Assembly: GCF_026283955.1 (NCBI RefSeq)
Contig: NZ_JAPDPE010000034.1
Location: forward strand, 1 to 41,590
DNA length: 41,590 nt
Origin: Dyella silvatica
GTDB lineage: Bacteria > Pseudomonadota > Gammaproteobacteria > Xanthomonadales > Rhodanobacteraceae
Reading direction: 5' to 3'
Of the stretch, positions 1 through 8,141 are shown piece after piece; position 1 is the first letter of the stretch, and each line of letters opens with the position of its first letter. Made by a program: the position numbers and the translations under genes. Below the pieces are notes generated by a model. That model worked only from the letters and a program-made list of their open reading frames with translations, did not search any database and was not told where the DNA came from.

Positions 1-2
1 GC

Positions 3-1103
3 ATGACCGTCGTACAGCTCAACGGCAGCACGGTCGGCACGTATACCTACAACGCCCTGGGACAGCGTATTGCCAAGACGTCCATGCTGCCCCAAGTGAG
101 CAGCCAACGCTTTGCCTATGACGAAGGCAGTCAGTTGATCGGCGAGTACGGCACGATCAATCGCGACTACATCTGGATGGCAGGCTTGCCGGTGGCGATG
201 GTTGATACCAACGGCACGACCAGCACCTTTAATTATGTGCACGCAGATGGATTGGGTACGCCACGCGCTATCAGCAATGCTGCCGGCATCACGCAGTGGC
301 TGTGGTCTTACCAGGGCAATCCGTTTGGTGAGCAGCAGCCTACGTCAAGCAGCGGCTACGTCTTCAACCTTCGCTTTCCTGGCCAATACTTCAATCTAGA
401 GTCAGGGCTGGTCACTAACGGATTTAGGGATTGCTACGAACCTGCAACGGGGCGCTACTGTCAGTCTGATCCCATGGGGCTCAATGGTGGTATCAGTACT
501 TACGCCTATGTAGGTGGGAACCCGTTAGTGTCTGTGGACCCTACTGGCTTGGCAGATGAAGACGAAGAGGAGATGAGGGAGGTTCTAACCGAAACGAGCC
601 CATTCGTCCTGACACAGCTCAAAACGCTGATGAGACAAATTCGGGCCATCGACCCGGACTATGCCTATCAGACAATTGGCCCAGCCGGCAGCATTCGTTA
701 CACCGAAGCCGACGTCGAATTCCTTGCTTCAGTCCTTCGAGACATGCAGCGTGAGGCCATCTATAGCACCTGCCCTGCCGTTCAAGGATCGAATGTACGC
801 GGCGCATTGACAAATAGAAGCACCTTCCGCAACGCCACAGTTCAGAAAGCTTGGGACAATGCAGAGCCGGGTCCCAATGGTGGGCGCCTGTGCTTTACTT
901 GCAAAACGGAAGTGCTTGTCCCCCCCTTCAGCGGAGAAAAGCGAGATTGGGACGGCAGTCACGTTCCCTCGTGGACAAATCGTTACTTTCCGACCTCCTC
1001 AACAAGACAAGATATAATAAACGCCTACCAAGAAGGCGTTAGGCTTGAATGCATTGGATGCAATCGAAGCGGCCAAAATAACGATGGGCGATTCAACAAA
1101 TGA
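3..1103 (+). CDS. RHS-repeat polymorphic toxin, C-terminal part (HNH-like nuclease tip)
   Basis: The gene is open at the left window edge, so only the last 366 residues are seen. Residues 1 to about 183 are the end of an RHS repeat shell with the RHS-associated core. The motif DGLGTPRAI and the closing DPTGL (about residues 179-183) mark where RHS proteins normally self-cleave or switch to the variable tip. The tip (about 184-366) has CFTC (C297, C300), a conserved GSH (H320) and ECIGCNRS (C350, C353, N354). That is the layout of a treble-clef HNH/Endo VII-like nuclease with two zinc-binding CxxC knuckles. By family knowledge it would act as a DNase in a rival cell, probably delivered by the T6SS encoded nearby. 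The tip is visibly AT-richer than the shell, as is usual for swapped toxin modules. The nuclease class is inferred from motifs only. Confidence 0.85.
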   Translation: MTVVQLNGSTVGTYTYNALGQRIAKTSMLPQVSSQRFAYDEGSQLIGEYGTINRDYIWMAGLPVAMVDTNGTTSTFNYVHADGLGTPRAISNAAGITQWLWSYQGNPFGEQQPTSSSGYVFNLRFPGQYFNLESGLVTNGFRDCYEPATGRYCQSDPMGLNGGISTYAYVGGNPLVSVDPTGLADEDEEEMREVLTETSPFVLTQLKTLMRQIRAIDPDYAYQTIGPAGSIRYTEADVEFLASVLRDMQREAIYSTCPAVQGSNVRGALTNRSTFRNATVQKAWDNAEPGPNGGRLCFTCKTEVLVPPFSGEKRDWDGSHVPSWTNRYFPTSSTRQDIINAYQEGVRLECIGCNRSGQNNDGRFNK

Positions 1104-1660
1104 CAAATATAGTTGAGCATTTAGAGAAGTTTTCAGGTCAAATTGCTGAGGGCTGGAGCAAAGATGCCGATGGCAATTCCATGCCGTTTCAGGTTGTTCG
1201 CACCGAAAGCGGCCCCATCGAAGGTAGCGTGACATTTGCGACTCTGGGGCTAAGCAATCACCCTTTAAAATCAACGCTATCCAATAAGATCATTCGGCAA
1301 GAGCTGATAATGCTTTTTCGCGCCGACGCCGTACCATCCAATATCGTTGGAATTATTCAACAAGCTGGGTTAGAGGCAATCACACGTGGGCACGCCTACC
1401 TAAGAGGTGAAGTTATTGGACCACGCGGAGCGTTATTCCCATCGTTCGAGCCTAAGGCGCTTTATGTAACGATTCCCGTCTATTTTCCCGATGAGTTCAC
1501 CTCTGTCTCAACGGAAAAAATAGGGGACGTAATTTTTGCGTGGCTAGTTCCTATGCTCGATGACGAAGTCAGATTCGAAGCCGAGCATGGCTGGGAAAAA
1601 TTTGAGGATCGGCTAGCAATTGTGGACCCAGACCTCTACGACTACACCAGAGCCACTTGA
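1100..1660 (+). CDS. SUFU-family immunity protein for the RHS toxin
   Basis: This 186-residue protein has no signal peptide and would stay in the cytoplasm. Its start overlaps the toxin stop in an ATGA arrangement, the usual translational coupling of toxin and immunity genes. The C-terminal segment (FAWLVPMLDDE, then a GWEKFEDRL-like stretch and DPDLYDYTR) fits the suppressor-of-fused (SUFU-like) superfamily, a known immunity fold paired with nuclease toxins. It should bind and block the HNH-like tip encoded just upstream. The gene is AT-rich compared with the T6SS genes downstream, consistent with transfer as a cassette with the toxin tip. The family assignment is from remembered motif patterns; the partner is inferred from position. 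Confidence 0.78.
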   Translation: MTNIVEHLEKFSGQIAEGWSKDADGNSMPFQVVRTESGPIEGSVTFATLGLSNHPLKSTLSNKIIRQELIMLFRADAVPSNIVGIIQQAGLEAITRGHAYLRGEVIGPRGALFPSFEPKALYVTIPVYFPDEFTSVSTEKIGDVIFAWLVPMLDDEVRFEAEHGWEKFEDRLAIVDPDLYDYTRAT

Positions 1661-1788
1661 ATCTAGGCCTTGGTCTTTTAGGGTTCAAGGTGAATCATTG
1701 GGATCAGGAAAATGTCAGAGTTGACAAAGGGGCGCGAGTTCCAGCCTCGGGAATAGCATGTCACCCATGCCTCACTTTTAATTCGTAG

Positions 1789-1831
1789 TCCGGCAATCCC
1801 CCGCCCGTTAGCTGGCGCCAGAAGTGGAATT
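1789..1831. repeat. Left inverted repeat of the IS3 element
   Basis: It pairs imperfectly with the reverse complement of 2933-2975. The best-matched blocks are the AATCCCCC core and the GCCAGAAGTGGA segment. Confidence 0.75.
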
Positions 1832-1859
1832 TTCTCGTAGTCTGCCCCGAGGAGGTTCC

Positions 1860-2165
1860 ATGAAGAAATCCCGAATCACCGACAGCCAGATTCTGGCCGT
1901 GCTCAAACAAGCCGAGGCCGGTACACAGGTGCCGCAATTGTGTCGCGAGCACGGCATCAACTCAGCAACGTTCTACAAGTGGCGCAGCAAGTTCGGCGGC
2001 ATGGACGCATCGCTGATGTCCCAGTTCAAGGAGCTACAGGACGAGAACTGGCGCTTGAAAAAGATGTACGCCGACGCCCAGCTCAGCGCGGAGCTGCTGA
2101 AGGAGGCGATGGAAAAAAATGGTGAGGCCATCTCAGCGCCGAGAGATGGCCCGCTGGGCAGTTGA
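1860..2165 (+). CDS. IS3-family transposase subunit orfA (HTH protein), altered C-terminus
   Basis: The start at 1860 is chosen because a GAGGAGG ribosome site lies just before it and the product then begins [10 protein letters not shown], as in orfA proteins of this type. The first 50 or so residues form a helix-turn-helix ([17 protein letters not shown]), followed by a leucine-zipper-like helix ([15 protein letters not shown]). This protein binds the IS ends and, after ribosomal frameshifting, is fused to the orfB catalytic domain. Relatives end soon after an EAMxKKW motif. Here the A tract at 2113-2119 has seven bases where that reading needs eight, so the frame runs on to 2165 into out-of-frame residues. 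The protein is probably nonfunctional with its broken partner. Confidence 0.85.
   Translation: MKKSRITDSQILAVLKQAEAGTQVPQLCREHGINSATFYKWRSKFGGMDASLMSQFKELQDENWRLKKMYADAQLSAELLKEAMEKNGEAISAPRDGPLGS
2113..2119 (+). other. A7 slippery tract between orfA and orfB, apparently one A short
   Basis: IS3 elements join orfA and orfB by a -1 frameshift on an A-rich slippery site. Here orfB lies in the +1 frame relative to orfA. Adding one A would restore both the usual orfA ending (KKW then stop) and a -1 orfB. The loss of one A is inferred from this frame logic. Confidence 0.6.
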
Positions 2166-2935
2166 AGGCGGGCGTTCGAGCATCCGGCATGCCTGCCAGA
2201 CATTCGCGTTGAGCGAGACCGGGTATCGCTATCAGGCCAAGGCACGCGAGGATAACGCGATGATCGCCGATGGGCTGGTGAGGTTGACCACGGCGTATCG
2301 TGACTGGGGCTTCGGGCTGTGCTTTCTGCACCTGCGCAACGTGAAGGGCTTCGGCTGGAACCACAAGTGCGTCTACCGCATCTACCGGGAGTTGGAATTG
2401 AACCTGCGGGTCAAGCCGAAGAAGCGGCTTGCGCATGAGCGGCCTGAGCCGCTGGCTGTACCCGAGACGATCAACTAGGTCTGGTCGATGGATTTCATGC
2501 ACGACCAGCTCAGCGACGGGCTCAGTTTCCGGCTATTCAACGTGCTGGACGATTTCAACCGCGAGGGACTGACGATCGAGGTCGACTTGTCGCTGCCCTC
2601 GACCCGGGTGATTCGCTCCCTGGAACAGGTCATCGAATGGCGCGGCGAGCCCGCAGCGATCCGCTGCGATAACGGGCCCGAATACATCAGTGGCACCTTG
2701 TTGGCCTAGGCCGCACAGCGCGATATCCGGATCGATCACATCCAACCAGGTAAGCCGCAGCAGAACGCTTACGTCGAACGTTACAACCGAACCGTGCGCT
2801 ATGCGTGGCTTGCACGGACCTTGTTTGATTGCGCAGGACATGGCCACACGCTGGCTCTGGACGTACAACCACGAGCGCCCGAATATGGCGCTCGGCGGCA
2901 TCACGCCGATGCAGAAATTAGCCCTTGTTGCCTAG
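2119..2935 (+). pseudogene. IS3-family transposase orfB (DDE integrase), disrupted
   Basis: The frame from 2119 reads an rve-type integrase with the catalytic signatures still recognisable: WSMDF (first D), IRCDNGPEY (second D) and NAYVERYN (E). It is interrupted by TAG at 2476-2478, where relatives have Gln in an INQVWSMDF context, and by TAG at 2707-2709, where relatives have Trp. A short deletion near 2829-2840 then moves the last part (TRWLWTYNHERPNMALGG) into another frame, which stops at 2935. Both stops look like single-base C-to-T or G-to-A changes. No functional transposase can be made from this copy. Confidence 0.9.
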
Positions 2936-2975
2936 CTCCACTTTTGGCGTCCGCTAAAAGCGGGGGGATTACCTG
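2933..2975. repeat. Right inverted repeat of the IS3 element
   Basis: This is the right terminus of the element, immediately after the orfB reading frame ends. Just outside it the octamer ACCTGAGC occurs twice (2971-2978 and 2981-2988); the left flank has no copy. Confidence 0.75.
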
Positions 2976-3126
2976 AGCAGACCTGAGCCGAATGACTACG
3001 CTAATAGCAAACACCTCGCCGCCAACGCCCGGCCATCTCCCGCAGTCGCCATAGCGCGTCCGAGATATGGCGATAACGCGCGTCGATGCCAATCATGGTG
3101 GGCGTTCTCGCGTAAGGGAGACCCTC

Positions 3127-4968
3127 ATGTCGCTGCGACGTCGCACCTATATCCAGCATGCCTTTAGCGGCGGTGTCCGCATACTGTTGCTTTGCGGCAG
3201 CATCGCCGCCTATGCGCAAACGGTGGCGCCGGTAGCGTCATCCTCATCCGCCGCATCGCCGGCGGCTGGCGACCCAGGGCAATTCGACCTCGGGCAACCC
3301 TTTGTCACCAAGTACGCGCGTTTTCAGCCGGTGCCGTTCGACAGCATTCCAGGGTGGCGCACGGATGCGGTGCGCGAAAGCCTCGCTGTGTTCAGTCGCA
3401 GCTGCGCGGTGTTGGCGCGCAAGGATGCCTGGAGTACGGCCTGTACCGGGCTGACGCCGGCCGACGGCAGCAGCGACGACACGGCACGGCACTTCTTCGA
3501 GGCGCATTTTCAGGTTTATCAGGTGATGAACCCGGATACCTCGATCGATGGCCGCATCACCGGCTACTACGAGCCGCAGCTAGATGGCAGCAGCGAGCGC
3601 AACGAGCATTTTCGCTACCCGGTCTATGCCCAGCCGCATGATTTGTATGAGCTGGATGCGCGCTCGCTGAGTGGCGCCAACCGTCAGGCCTTTCGCATCG
3701 AGGGCAACCGTCTGCTCGCCGCCGCACCGGGCAGCAGCGATGCGCACGATTACGAGCTGGCGCTGCAGGACAGTAGCGCCGGCGTGGCCGATAAACGCTA
3801 TCGCGTGCGTATCGACGGCGAGCGCATCGTGCCTTATTACAACCGCCAGCAAATCGAGAGCTCGGGCATCGACGCCGAGGTGATCGCCTGGGTCGACGAC
3901 GCCTACGCGCTCTACTCCATGCAAGTGCAAGGCTCGGGCAAGATCCGCCTGCAAAACGGCAACCTGATCCGCGTCGCCTATGCCGAACAGAATGGCCAGC
4001 CGTTTCTGCCCAATGCCTCAGCCAGCGACAGCGCCCTGGCCGACAGCGCGATCAAGACCCGCGGCCTGCGCCTGGGTGCAGCCTCGGCCGCCGGCACGGC
4101 GGCCAACACGAACGACGACGTAAGCGCCATCATTGCCCAGCTCAAACGCAGCGGCGATCACCCCGCCGGCTATCCAACCCAGGCCAGCGCGCCGACGCCG
4201 GTCGCCGCCGCGACCGGCTCGGCACCGCGCACTGCGCAGGTTCAATCGATGATTGAACAGCTGGGACGACACAGCGGCAGTCCGCCGACCGCCACCGTGC
4301 AGGCAGCGACGGCGCCACTGCCTGTTGACACCCCGGCGCCCAGGGCCCGCGACCCGCAGGTGCAGGCGATGATCGCCCAGCTGCTGGGCAAGGCGCCAGC
4401 CAGCGCGGCCGATACATCGACGCCGGCACCGGCAACCCATCCGACCATCACCATGACCGGCAGCGAGGCGGCGCGCATGGCCGTCGATCCGGGGCACAAG
4501 AAAACCGCCAGGTCCGGCGTCGGCGCCAGCAGTGGCATCGGCGATCCCAGCTATGTGTTTTTCCGGGTGATCCCGGATGGTCCGCAAGGCCCCTTGGGCG
4601 CACTCGGCGTGCCGCTCACCGCCGGCCGCTCGCTGGCGGTCGATCCGCGCACTACGCCACTGGGCGCACCGGTCTTCGTCACTACCGCGGCACCGCATGG
4701 CGCCGGCACCATCGACCGGCTGATGTTTGCGCAGGATACCGGCGGTGCGATTCGCGGCAGTGTGCGCGGCGACTTTTTCTGGGGCTTCGGCGACGACGCC
4801 GGCAATATGGCGGCGGCGATGAATGCCAATGGCCGGATGTGGTTGCTGCTGCCCAAGGGGCTGACCCTGGGCGCGCTCAATCCACGGGTACGCACACGCA
4901 GCCTGGGCAGTTCGGCCGCGGCGCCTGACTGCGTGATTCCCGACGACCAAAGCTGCGTAGAGAACTGA
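3127..4968 (+). CDS. mltA: MltA-type lytic transglycosylase with 3D domain and a repeat insertion
   Basis: The start at 3127 follows a GGGAG site and gives a signal peptide ending near AYAQ; an in-frame ATG at 3067 is less likely. The 613-residue protein would act in the periplasm, cutting peptidoglycan strands to 1,6-anhydro products. The MltA barrel is recognised from GYYEP (about residue 146) and MQVQGSGKI (about 265). The C-terminal 3D domain has PSYVFFR, LAVDPRTTPLG and FAQDTGGAIRG (about 472-600), including the conserved aspartates. The short linker usual between these parts is replaced by about 180 residues rich in Ala, Pro and Thr, with three VxxMIxQL motifs 40 residues apart. No lipobox is seen, unlike E. 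coli MltA. It heads the tssF-tssG run, which suggests a role in opening the wall for T6SS assembly; that role is inferred. Confidence 0.88.
   Translation: MSLRRRTYIQHAFSGGVRILLLCGSIAAYAQTVAPVASSSSAASPAAGDPGQFDLGQPFVTKYARFQPVPFDSIPGWRTDAVRESLAVFSRSCAVLARKDAWSTACTGLTPADGSSDDTARHFFEAHFQVYQVMNPDTSIDGRITGYYEPQLDGSSERNEHFRYPVYAQPHDLYELDARSLSGANRQAFRIEGNRLLAAAPGSSDAHDYELALQDSSAGVADKRYRVRIDGERIVPYYNRQQIESSGIDAEVIAWVDDAYALYSMQVQGSGKIRLQNGNLIRVAYAEQNGQPFLPNASASDSALADSAIKTRGLRLGAASAAGTAANTNDDVSAIIAQLKRSGDHPAGYPTQASAPTPVAAATGSAPRTAQVQSMIEQLGRHSGSPPTATVQAATAPLPVDTPAPRARDPQVQAMIAQLLGKAPASAADTSTPAPATHPTITMTGSEAARMAVDPGHKKTARSGVGASSGIGDPSYVFFRVIPDGPQGPLGALGVPLTAGRSLAVDPRTTPLGAPVFVTTAAPHGAGTIDRLMFAQDTGGAIRGSVRGDFFWGFGDDAGNMAAAMNANGRMWLLLPKGLTLGALNPRVRTRSLGSSAAAPDCVIPDDQSCVEN
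4120..4395 (+). repeat. Three 120-bp in-frame periodic units inside the MltA gene
   Basis: Motifs VSAIIAQLKR, VQSMIEQLGR and VQAMIAQLLG begin at 4120, 4240 and 4360, exactly 120 bp (40 codons) apart. The spacers between them are Ala/Pro/Thr-rich and less alike. This looks like an internally duplicated module of short helices on flexible linkers. Confidence 0.7.
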
Positions 4969-5114
4969 GCGGACACCACCGCAGCGCCGCAGGCACGGTG
5001 GCGCCGCCGCATGCATGGTCACCGCCATAGGTTCTAGACCCTCCGATGGATATCGCCGCCTGCGCCATCGTTCGAGACTTCGATGGAGCGCGGCAGGGGC
5101 CGCGACCCATTGTC

Positions 5115-6956
5115 ATGGCCATGCTCGACGAATTGCTGCCCTATTACGAAAACGAGCTGACCAGCCTGCGCTCGCTGTCGAAGGAGTTTGCCGCGCGCTA
5201 CCCGAAAATTGCCGCGCGGCTGGCACTGGAAGGCGACGTCTGTGAAGACCCGCATGTGGAACGGCTGATCGAATCGTTTGCCTTTATCGCCTCGCGCATT
5301 CACAAGAAGCTGGACGACGATTTTCCGCAGATCACCGAAGCCCTGCTGTCGGTGCTGTATCCGCACTACCTGCGGCCGATACCGTCGATGTCGATCGCCC
5401 AGCTTGCCGCCACCCCAGGCGCGGAACTGAGCGGCGTGCAATCGCTGCCGCGCGGCACGCCCTTGTTGACCCGTGCGGTGCAAGGCATGCCGGTGCGCTA
5501 CCGCACCGCTTACCCGGTGGATGTGTGGCCGCTGAAAGTCAGCGAAGCGGCCTTCGAGCCGGTCGAGCGCTCGGCCTTCGCCGTGCGTGGCACCCATGTC
5601 GCGGCTACCGTGCGTATTCGCCTGGGGGTCGTCGGCAAAGCCAGCCTGGCCGCCTTGGAGATCCGCCGCCTGCGCTTTTATCTCGACGGCGAAAGCCCCT
5701 TGGTGCATGCGCTGCACGAGTTATTGCTCAACAGCGTCGAGGCGATATCGGTGGTAGCGCCCGAGGGTGAAACGCCAGTGGCCGCGCAGACGCTGGCGGC
5801 AGAAAACATCCGCGCGGTCGGCTTCGATAGCGACGACGGACTGCTCGACTACGACCCGCGCAGCTTTCTTGGCTACCGCCTGCTGCAGGAGTACTTCACG
5901 CTGCCGGAGAAATTCCTGTTCATCGATATCGATGGGCTGGACCTCAAGCGCTTCAGCCGCTCGGTCGAGCTACGCATCGCCCTGCGTACCTTTGGACGGC
6001 CCGAGCGTGCGGCGCGGATGGAACAAACCGTCAACCGGGATACCTTCCGGCTGCATTGCACACCCATCGTCAACCTGTTCACCCAGCAGGCCGAGCCGAT
6101 CCGTGTCAGCCAGGAACTGAGCCAGTACCCGGTGATTCCCGACGTGCGCCGCCCGCTGGGTCTGGAGGTGTATTCGATCGATCGCGTGCAACGCCTGACC
6201 CGCAGCGGCGACACCGCGGTCGGCACCGAGTTCTTGCCATTCTTCTCGACCCGCCATGGCCTCGGTAGCGAGGACAAGGGCTGCTATTGGCACGCCCAAC
6301 GGCAGCCATCGGCGCGTCCCAATGACGATGGTACCGAGGTCGCCATTGCCCTGGTCGACCGTGCGATGGACCCGTGCGTCCCGGCGGTGGAAACCCTGTC
6401 GCTGTCGATCACCTGCACCAATCGCGATCTACCGTCGCTGCTGCCGTTTGGCGGTGAGGAGAGCGCCTTGCAGATAGAAAACGGCGGCGTCATCGGCCAG
6501 GCACGCTTGCTGAAAAAGCCCACCCCGACCTGGCGCGCACCGATGCGCATGGCCAATCAATGGCGGCTGATCTCGCACCTTTCACTGAATCATTTATCGA
6601 TTGTCGAAGGCGGCCGCGACGCCTTGCTGGAAATTCTCAGCCTGTACAACTTCACCGACTCAGCCACCTTGCGCAAGCAGATCGCCGGCATCGTCGAGGT
6701 CAGCAGTCGCCCTTCGCTGGGCCGGATCGGCAAGGCGCCGCGACAATCGTTCGTGCGCGGCACCGAAATCGAACTGCGGTTTGACGAAGAACAATACGTA
6801 GGCTCGGGAGCCTATCTACTGGCCCGGGTACTGGAACTGTTTTTCGGGCTTTATTGCACTGCCAACTCGTTTACCCGGCTCACCGCACACAGCCTGCAGC
6901 GCGAAGAGCCGCTGGCGACTTTCGCCCCGCGCGCCGGCGCGCAGCCCCTGGTCTGA
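5115..6956 (+). CDS. tssF: T6SS baseplate protein TssF
   Basis: The start at 5115 gives MAMLDELLPYYENELTSLR, matching the usual TssF opening (LLPYYExEL). An in-frame ATG at 5046 would add 23 untypical residues. The protein is 613 residues, normal for TssF (VasA/ImpG). Further family features are FIASRIHKKLDDDFPQ with ALLSVLYPHYLRPIPS in the first 100 residues, and LSLNHLSI near the middle of the C-terminal half. TssF binds TssG, TssK and TssE in the cytoplasmic baseplate wedge on which the VgrG spike and tail sheath are built. The stop is one base before the tssG start, so the two are translated together. The usual tssE neighbour is not upstream; MltA is. Confidence 0.95.
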   Translation: MAMLDELLPYYENELTSLRSLSKEFAARYPKIAARLALEGDVCEDPHVERLIESFAFIASRIHKKLDDDFPQITEALLSVLYPHYLRPIPSMSIAQLAATPGAELSGVQSLPRGTPLLTRAVQGMPVRYRTAYPVDVWPLKVSEAAFEPVERSAFAVRGTHVAATVRIRLGVVGKASLAALEIRRLRFYLDGESPLVHALHELLLNSVEAISVVAPEGETPVAAQTLAAENIRAVGFDSDDGLLDYDPRSFLGYRLLQEYFTLPEKFLFIDIDGLDLKRFSRSVELRIALRTFGRPERAARMEQTVNRDTFRLHCTPIVNLFTQQAEPIRVSQELSQYPVIPDVRRPLGLEVYSIDRVQRLTRSGDTAVGTEFLPFFSTRHGLGSEDKGCYWHAQRQPSARPNDDGTEVAIALVDRAMDPCVPAVETLSLSITCTNRDLPSLLPFGGEESALQIENGGVIGQARLLKKPTPTWRAPMRMANQWRLISHLSLNHLSIVEGGRDALLEILSLYNFTDSATLRKQIAGIVEVSSRPSLGRIGKAPRQSFVRGTEIELRFDEEQYVGSGAYLLARVLELFFGLYCTANSFTRLTAHSLQREEPLATFAPRAGAQPLV

Positions 6957-6957
6957 G

Positions 6958-8088
6958 ATGGAAGACAGCCAAGTCCCGCGCGAATCCACCGTCGCCACAC
7001 CGTCACTGCTGGCCGGCGCAGCCAGCCTGCCCGGCCTGGCCCCACGCGCGCCGCTGGATGGTTTGCTGCGCGAACCGCATCGCTATGGTTTCTTTCAGGC
7101 GGTGCGCCTGCTTTACCACGTGCATGGCGTGCCGCCCCGCTCGGGCGCGGCCGGCCTGCGCGAACCGCTGCGCTTCACGGTGCCGGCAAGCCTGAGTTTT
7201 CCGGCCAGCGAATTGCACGCGCTAAAGCATGACGCCGATGCCGCGGAGCACGCCGCGCGTTACCGCATGAGCGTGAACTTCGTCGGGCTCACCGGCCCTT
7301 CCGGCGTACTTCCGCTGCACTACACCGAATGGCTGATCGCGCTACAAAAGTTCCGCGATCCGGCGCCGCGCGATTTTCTGGATATCTTTAACCATCGTTT
7401 GATCGGCCTGTTCTGGCGCGCCTGGGCCAAACACCGTACCGAGCTGAGTGAGGAGTTCGGCACCCATCGTATCCATGGCGGCCACAACGTGCTGCGCCAT
7501 GTCTATGACTTGATCGGCCTGGGCACACCGGCGCTGCATGCGCTGGCCCATCCCGCACACCACGACGCACGCAAGAGCAAACTACCGGGCACCGCGCTGG
7601 GCTATTACAGCGGACTGGTCGCGCAGCGGCCGCACGGCGTGGGCGCCTTGACCCAAGTCGTCGGTGACGTCGTCGGCGCCACGGTCGAGGTGATCGGTTG
7701 TCACGGTACCTGGCAACGCATCCCGCTCGCCGACCGCACCCGGCTGGGGCGCAGCAACCAACGCTTTGGCGACGGCTGCGTCTTGGGCAGTCACTACTGG
7801 GACCGGCAAACCACGGTGCGCCTGCGCATCGGCCCGTTGAGCCTGCGCCGCTTCGAAGCCTTGCTGCCACATCGCGAACTGCTTGGCGCGGTGGTCGAGC
7901 TGCTGCGTTTTCTTACCGGGCTGGCGCTGGATCTGGACATCCAACTGCTACTGCGTGCCGAGGCGGTGCCACGCACGCGCATCGGCGGCAGCCGACCCGC
8001 GCGCCTGGGCTGGAACAGCTGGCTGGCCGGGCGGCGCAGCGAACAGGCGGCCGACGAGTGCCGCTTTGTCTTCATGGGGTTGACTTGA
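6958..8088 (+). CDS. tssG: T6SS baseplate protein TssG
   Basis: This 376-residue protein follows tssF with a one-base gap. It shows TssG (VasB/ImpH) features: PHRYGFFQAVRLL near residue 40, a LTGPSGVLPLHYTE motif near 115, DIFNHRLIGLFWRAW near 140, and a C-terminal half with LGWNSWL near the end. TssG pairs with two TssF copies to form the core of the baseplate wedge in the cytoplasm. The first 30 residues are Ala/Pro-rich and probably flexible. The length is slightly above the common 330-350 residues, mostly because of that N-terminal extension. Confidence 0.95.
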   Translation: MEDSQVPRESTVATPSLLAGAASLPGLAPRAPLDGLLREPHRYGFFQAVRLLYHVHGVPPRSGAAGLREPLRFTVPASLSFPASELHALKHDADAAEHAARYRMSVNFVGLTGPSGVLPLHYTEWLIALQKFRDPAPRDFLDIFNHRLIGLFWRAWAKHRTELSEEFGTHRIHGGHNVLRHVYDLIGLGTPALHALAHPAHHDARKSKLPGTALGYYSGLVAQRPHGVGALTQVVGDVVGATVEVIGCHGTWQRIPLADRTRLGRSNQRFGDGCVLGSHYWDRQTTVRLRIGPLSLRRFEALLPHRELLGAVVELLRFLTGLALDLDIQLLLRAEAVPRTRIGGSRPARLGWNSWLAGRRSEQAADECRFVFMGLT

Positions 8089-8141
8089 AACCCGCGCGCC
8101 GGGCTGGCCGGCAGCATCACTGTTTACTAAGGAGATAGGTC

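Larger units (their letters stand above)
1789..2975 (+). mobile_element. IS3-family insertion sequence, decayed
   Basis: Imperfect inverted ends of about 40 bp bound an orfA/orfB pair typical of IS3-family elements. The left end reads TCCGGCAATCCCCC and the right end, reverse-complemented, reads TCAGGTAATCCCCC. Further matches follow around GCCAGAAGTGGA and GCCAAAAGTGGA. The element is about 1.19 kb. orfB is broken by two stop codons and an internal deletion, and the frameshift tract is altered, so it should be immobile unless a transposase is supplied in trans. No clear target-site duplication is seen at these ends. It lies between the RHS toxin/immunity pair and the T6SS genes. The IS3 subgroup cannot be fixed without an ISfinder search. 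Confidence 0.9.

Noticed and set aside
1661-1788. Search for a terminator after the immunity gene
   Set aside because: No stem followed by a T run was found before the IS left end.
3067-3126. Upstream ATG for the MltA gene at 3067
   Set aside because: It would place 20 polar residues before the signal peptide, while ATG 3127 has a good ribosome site.
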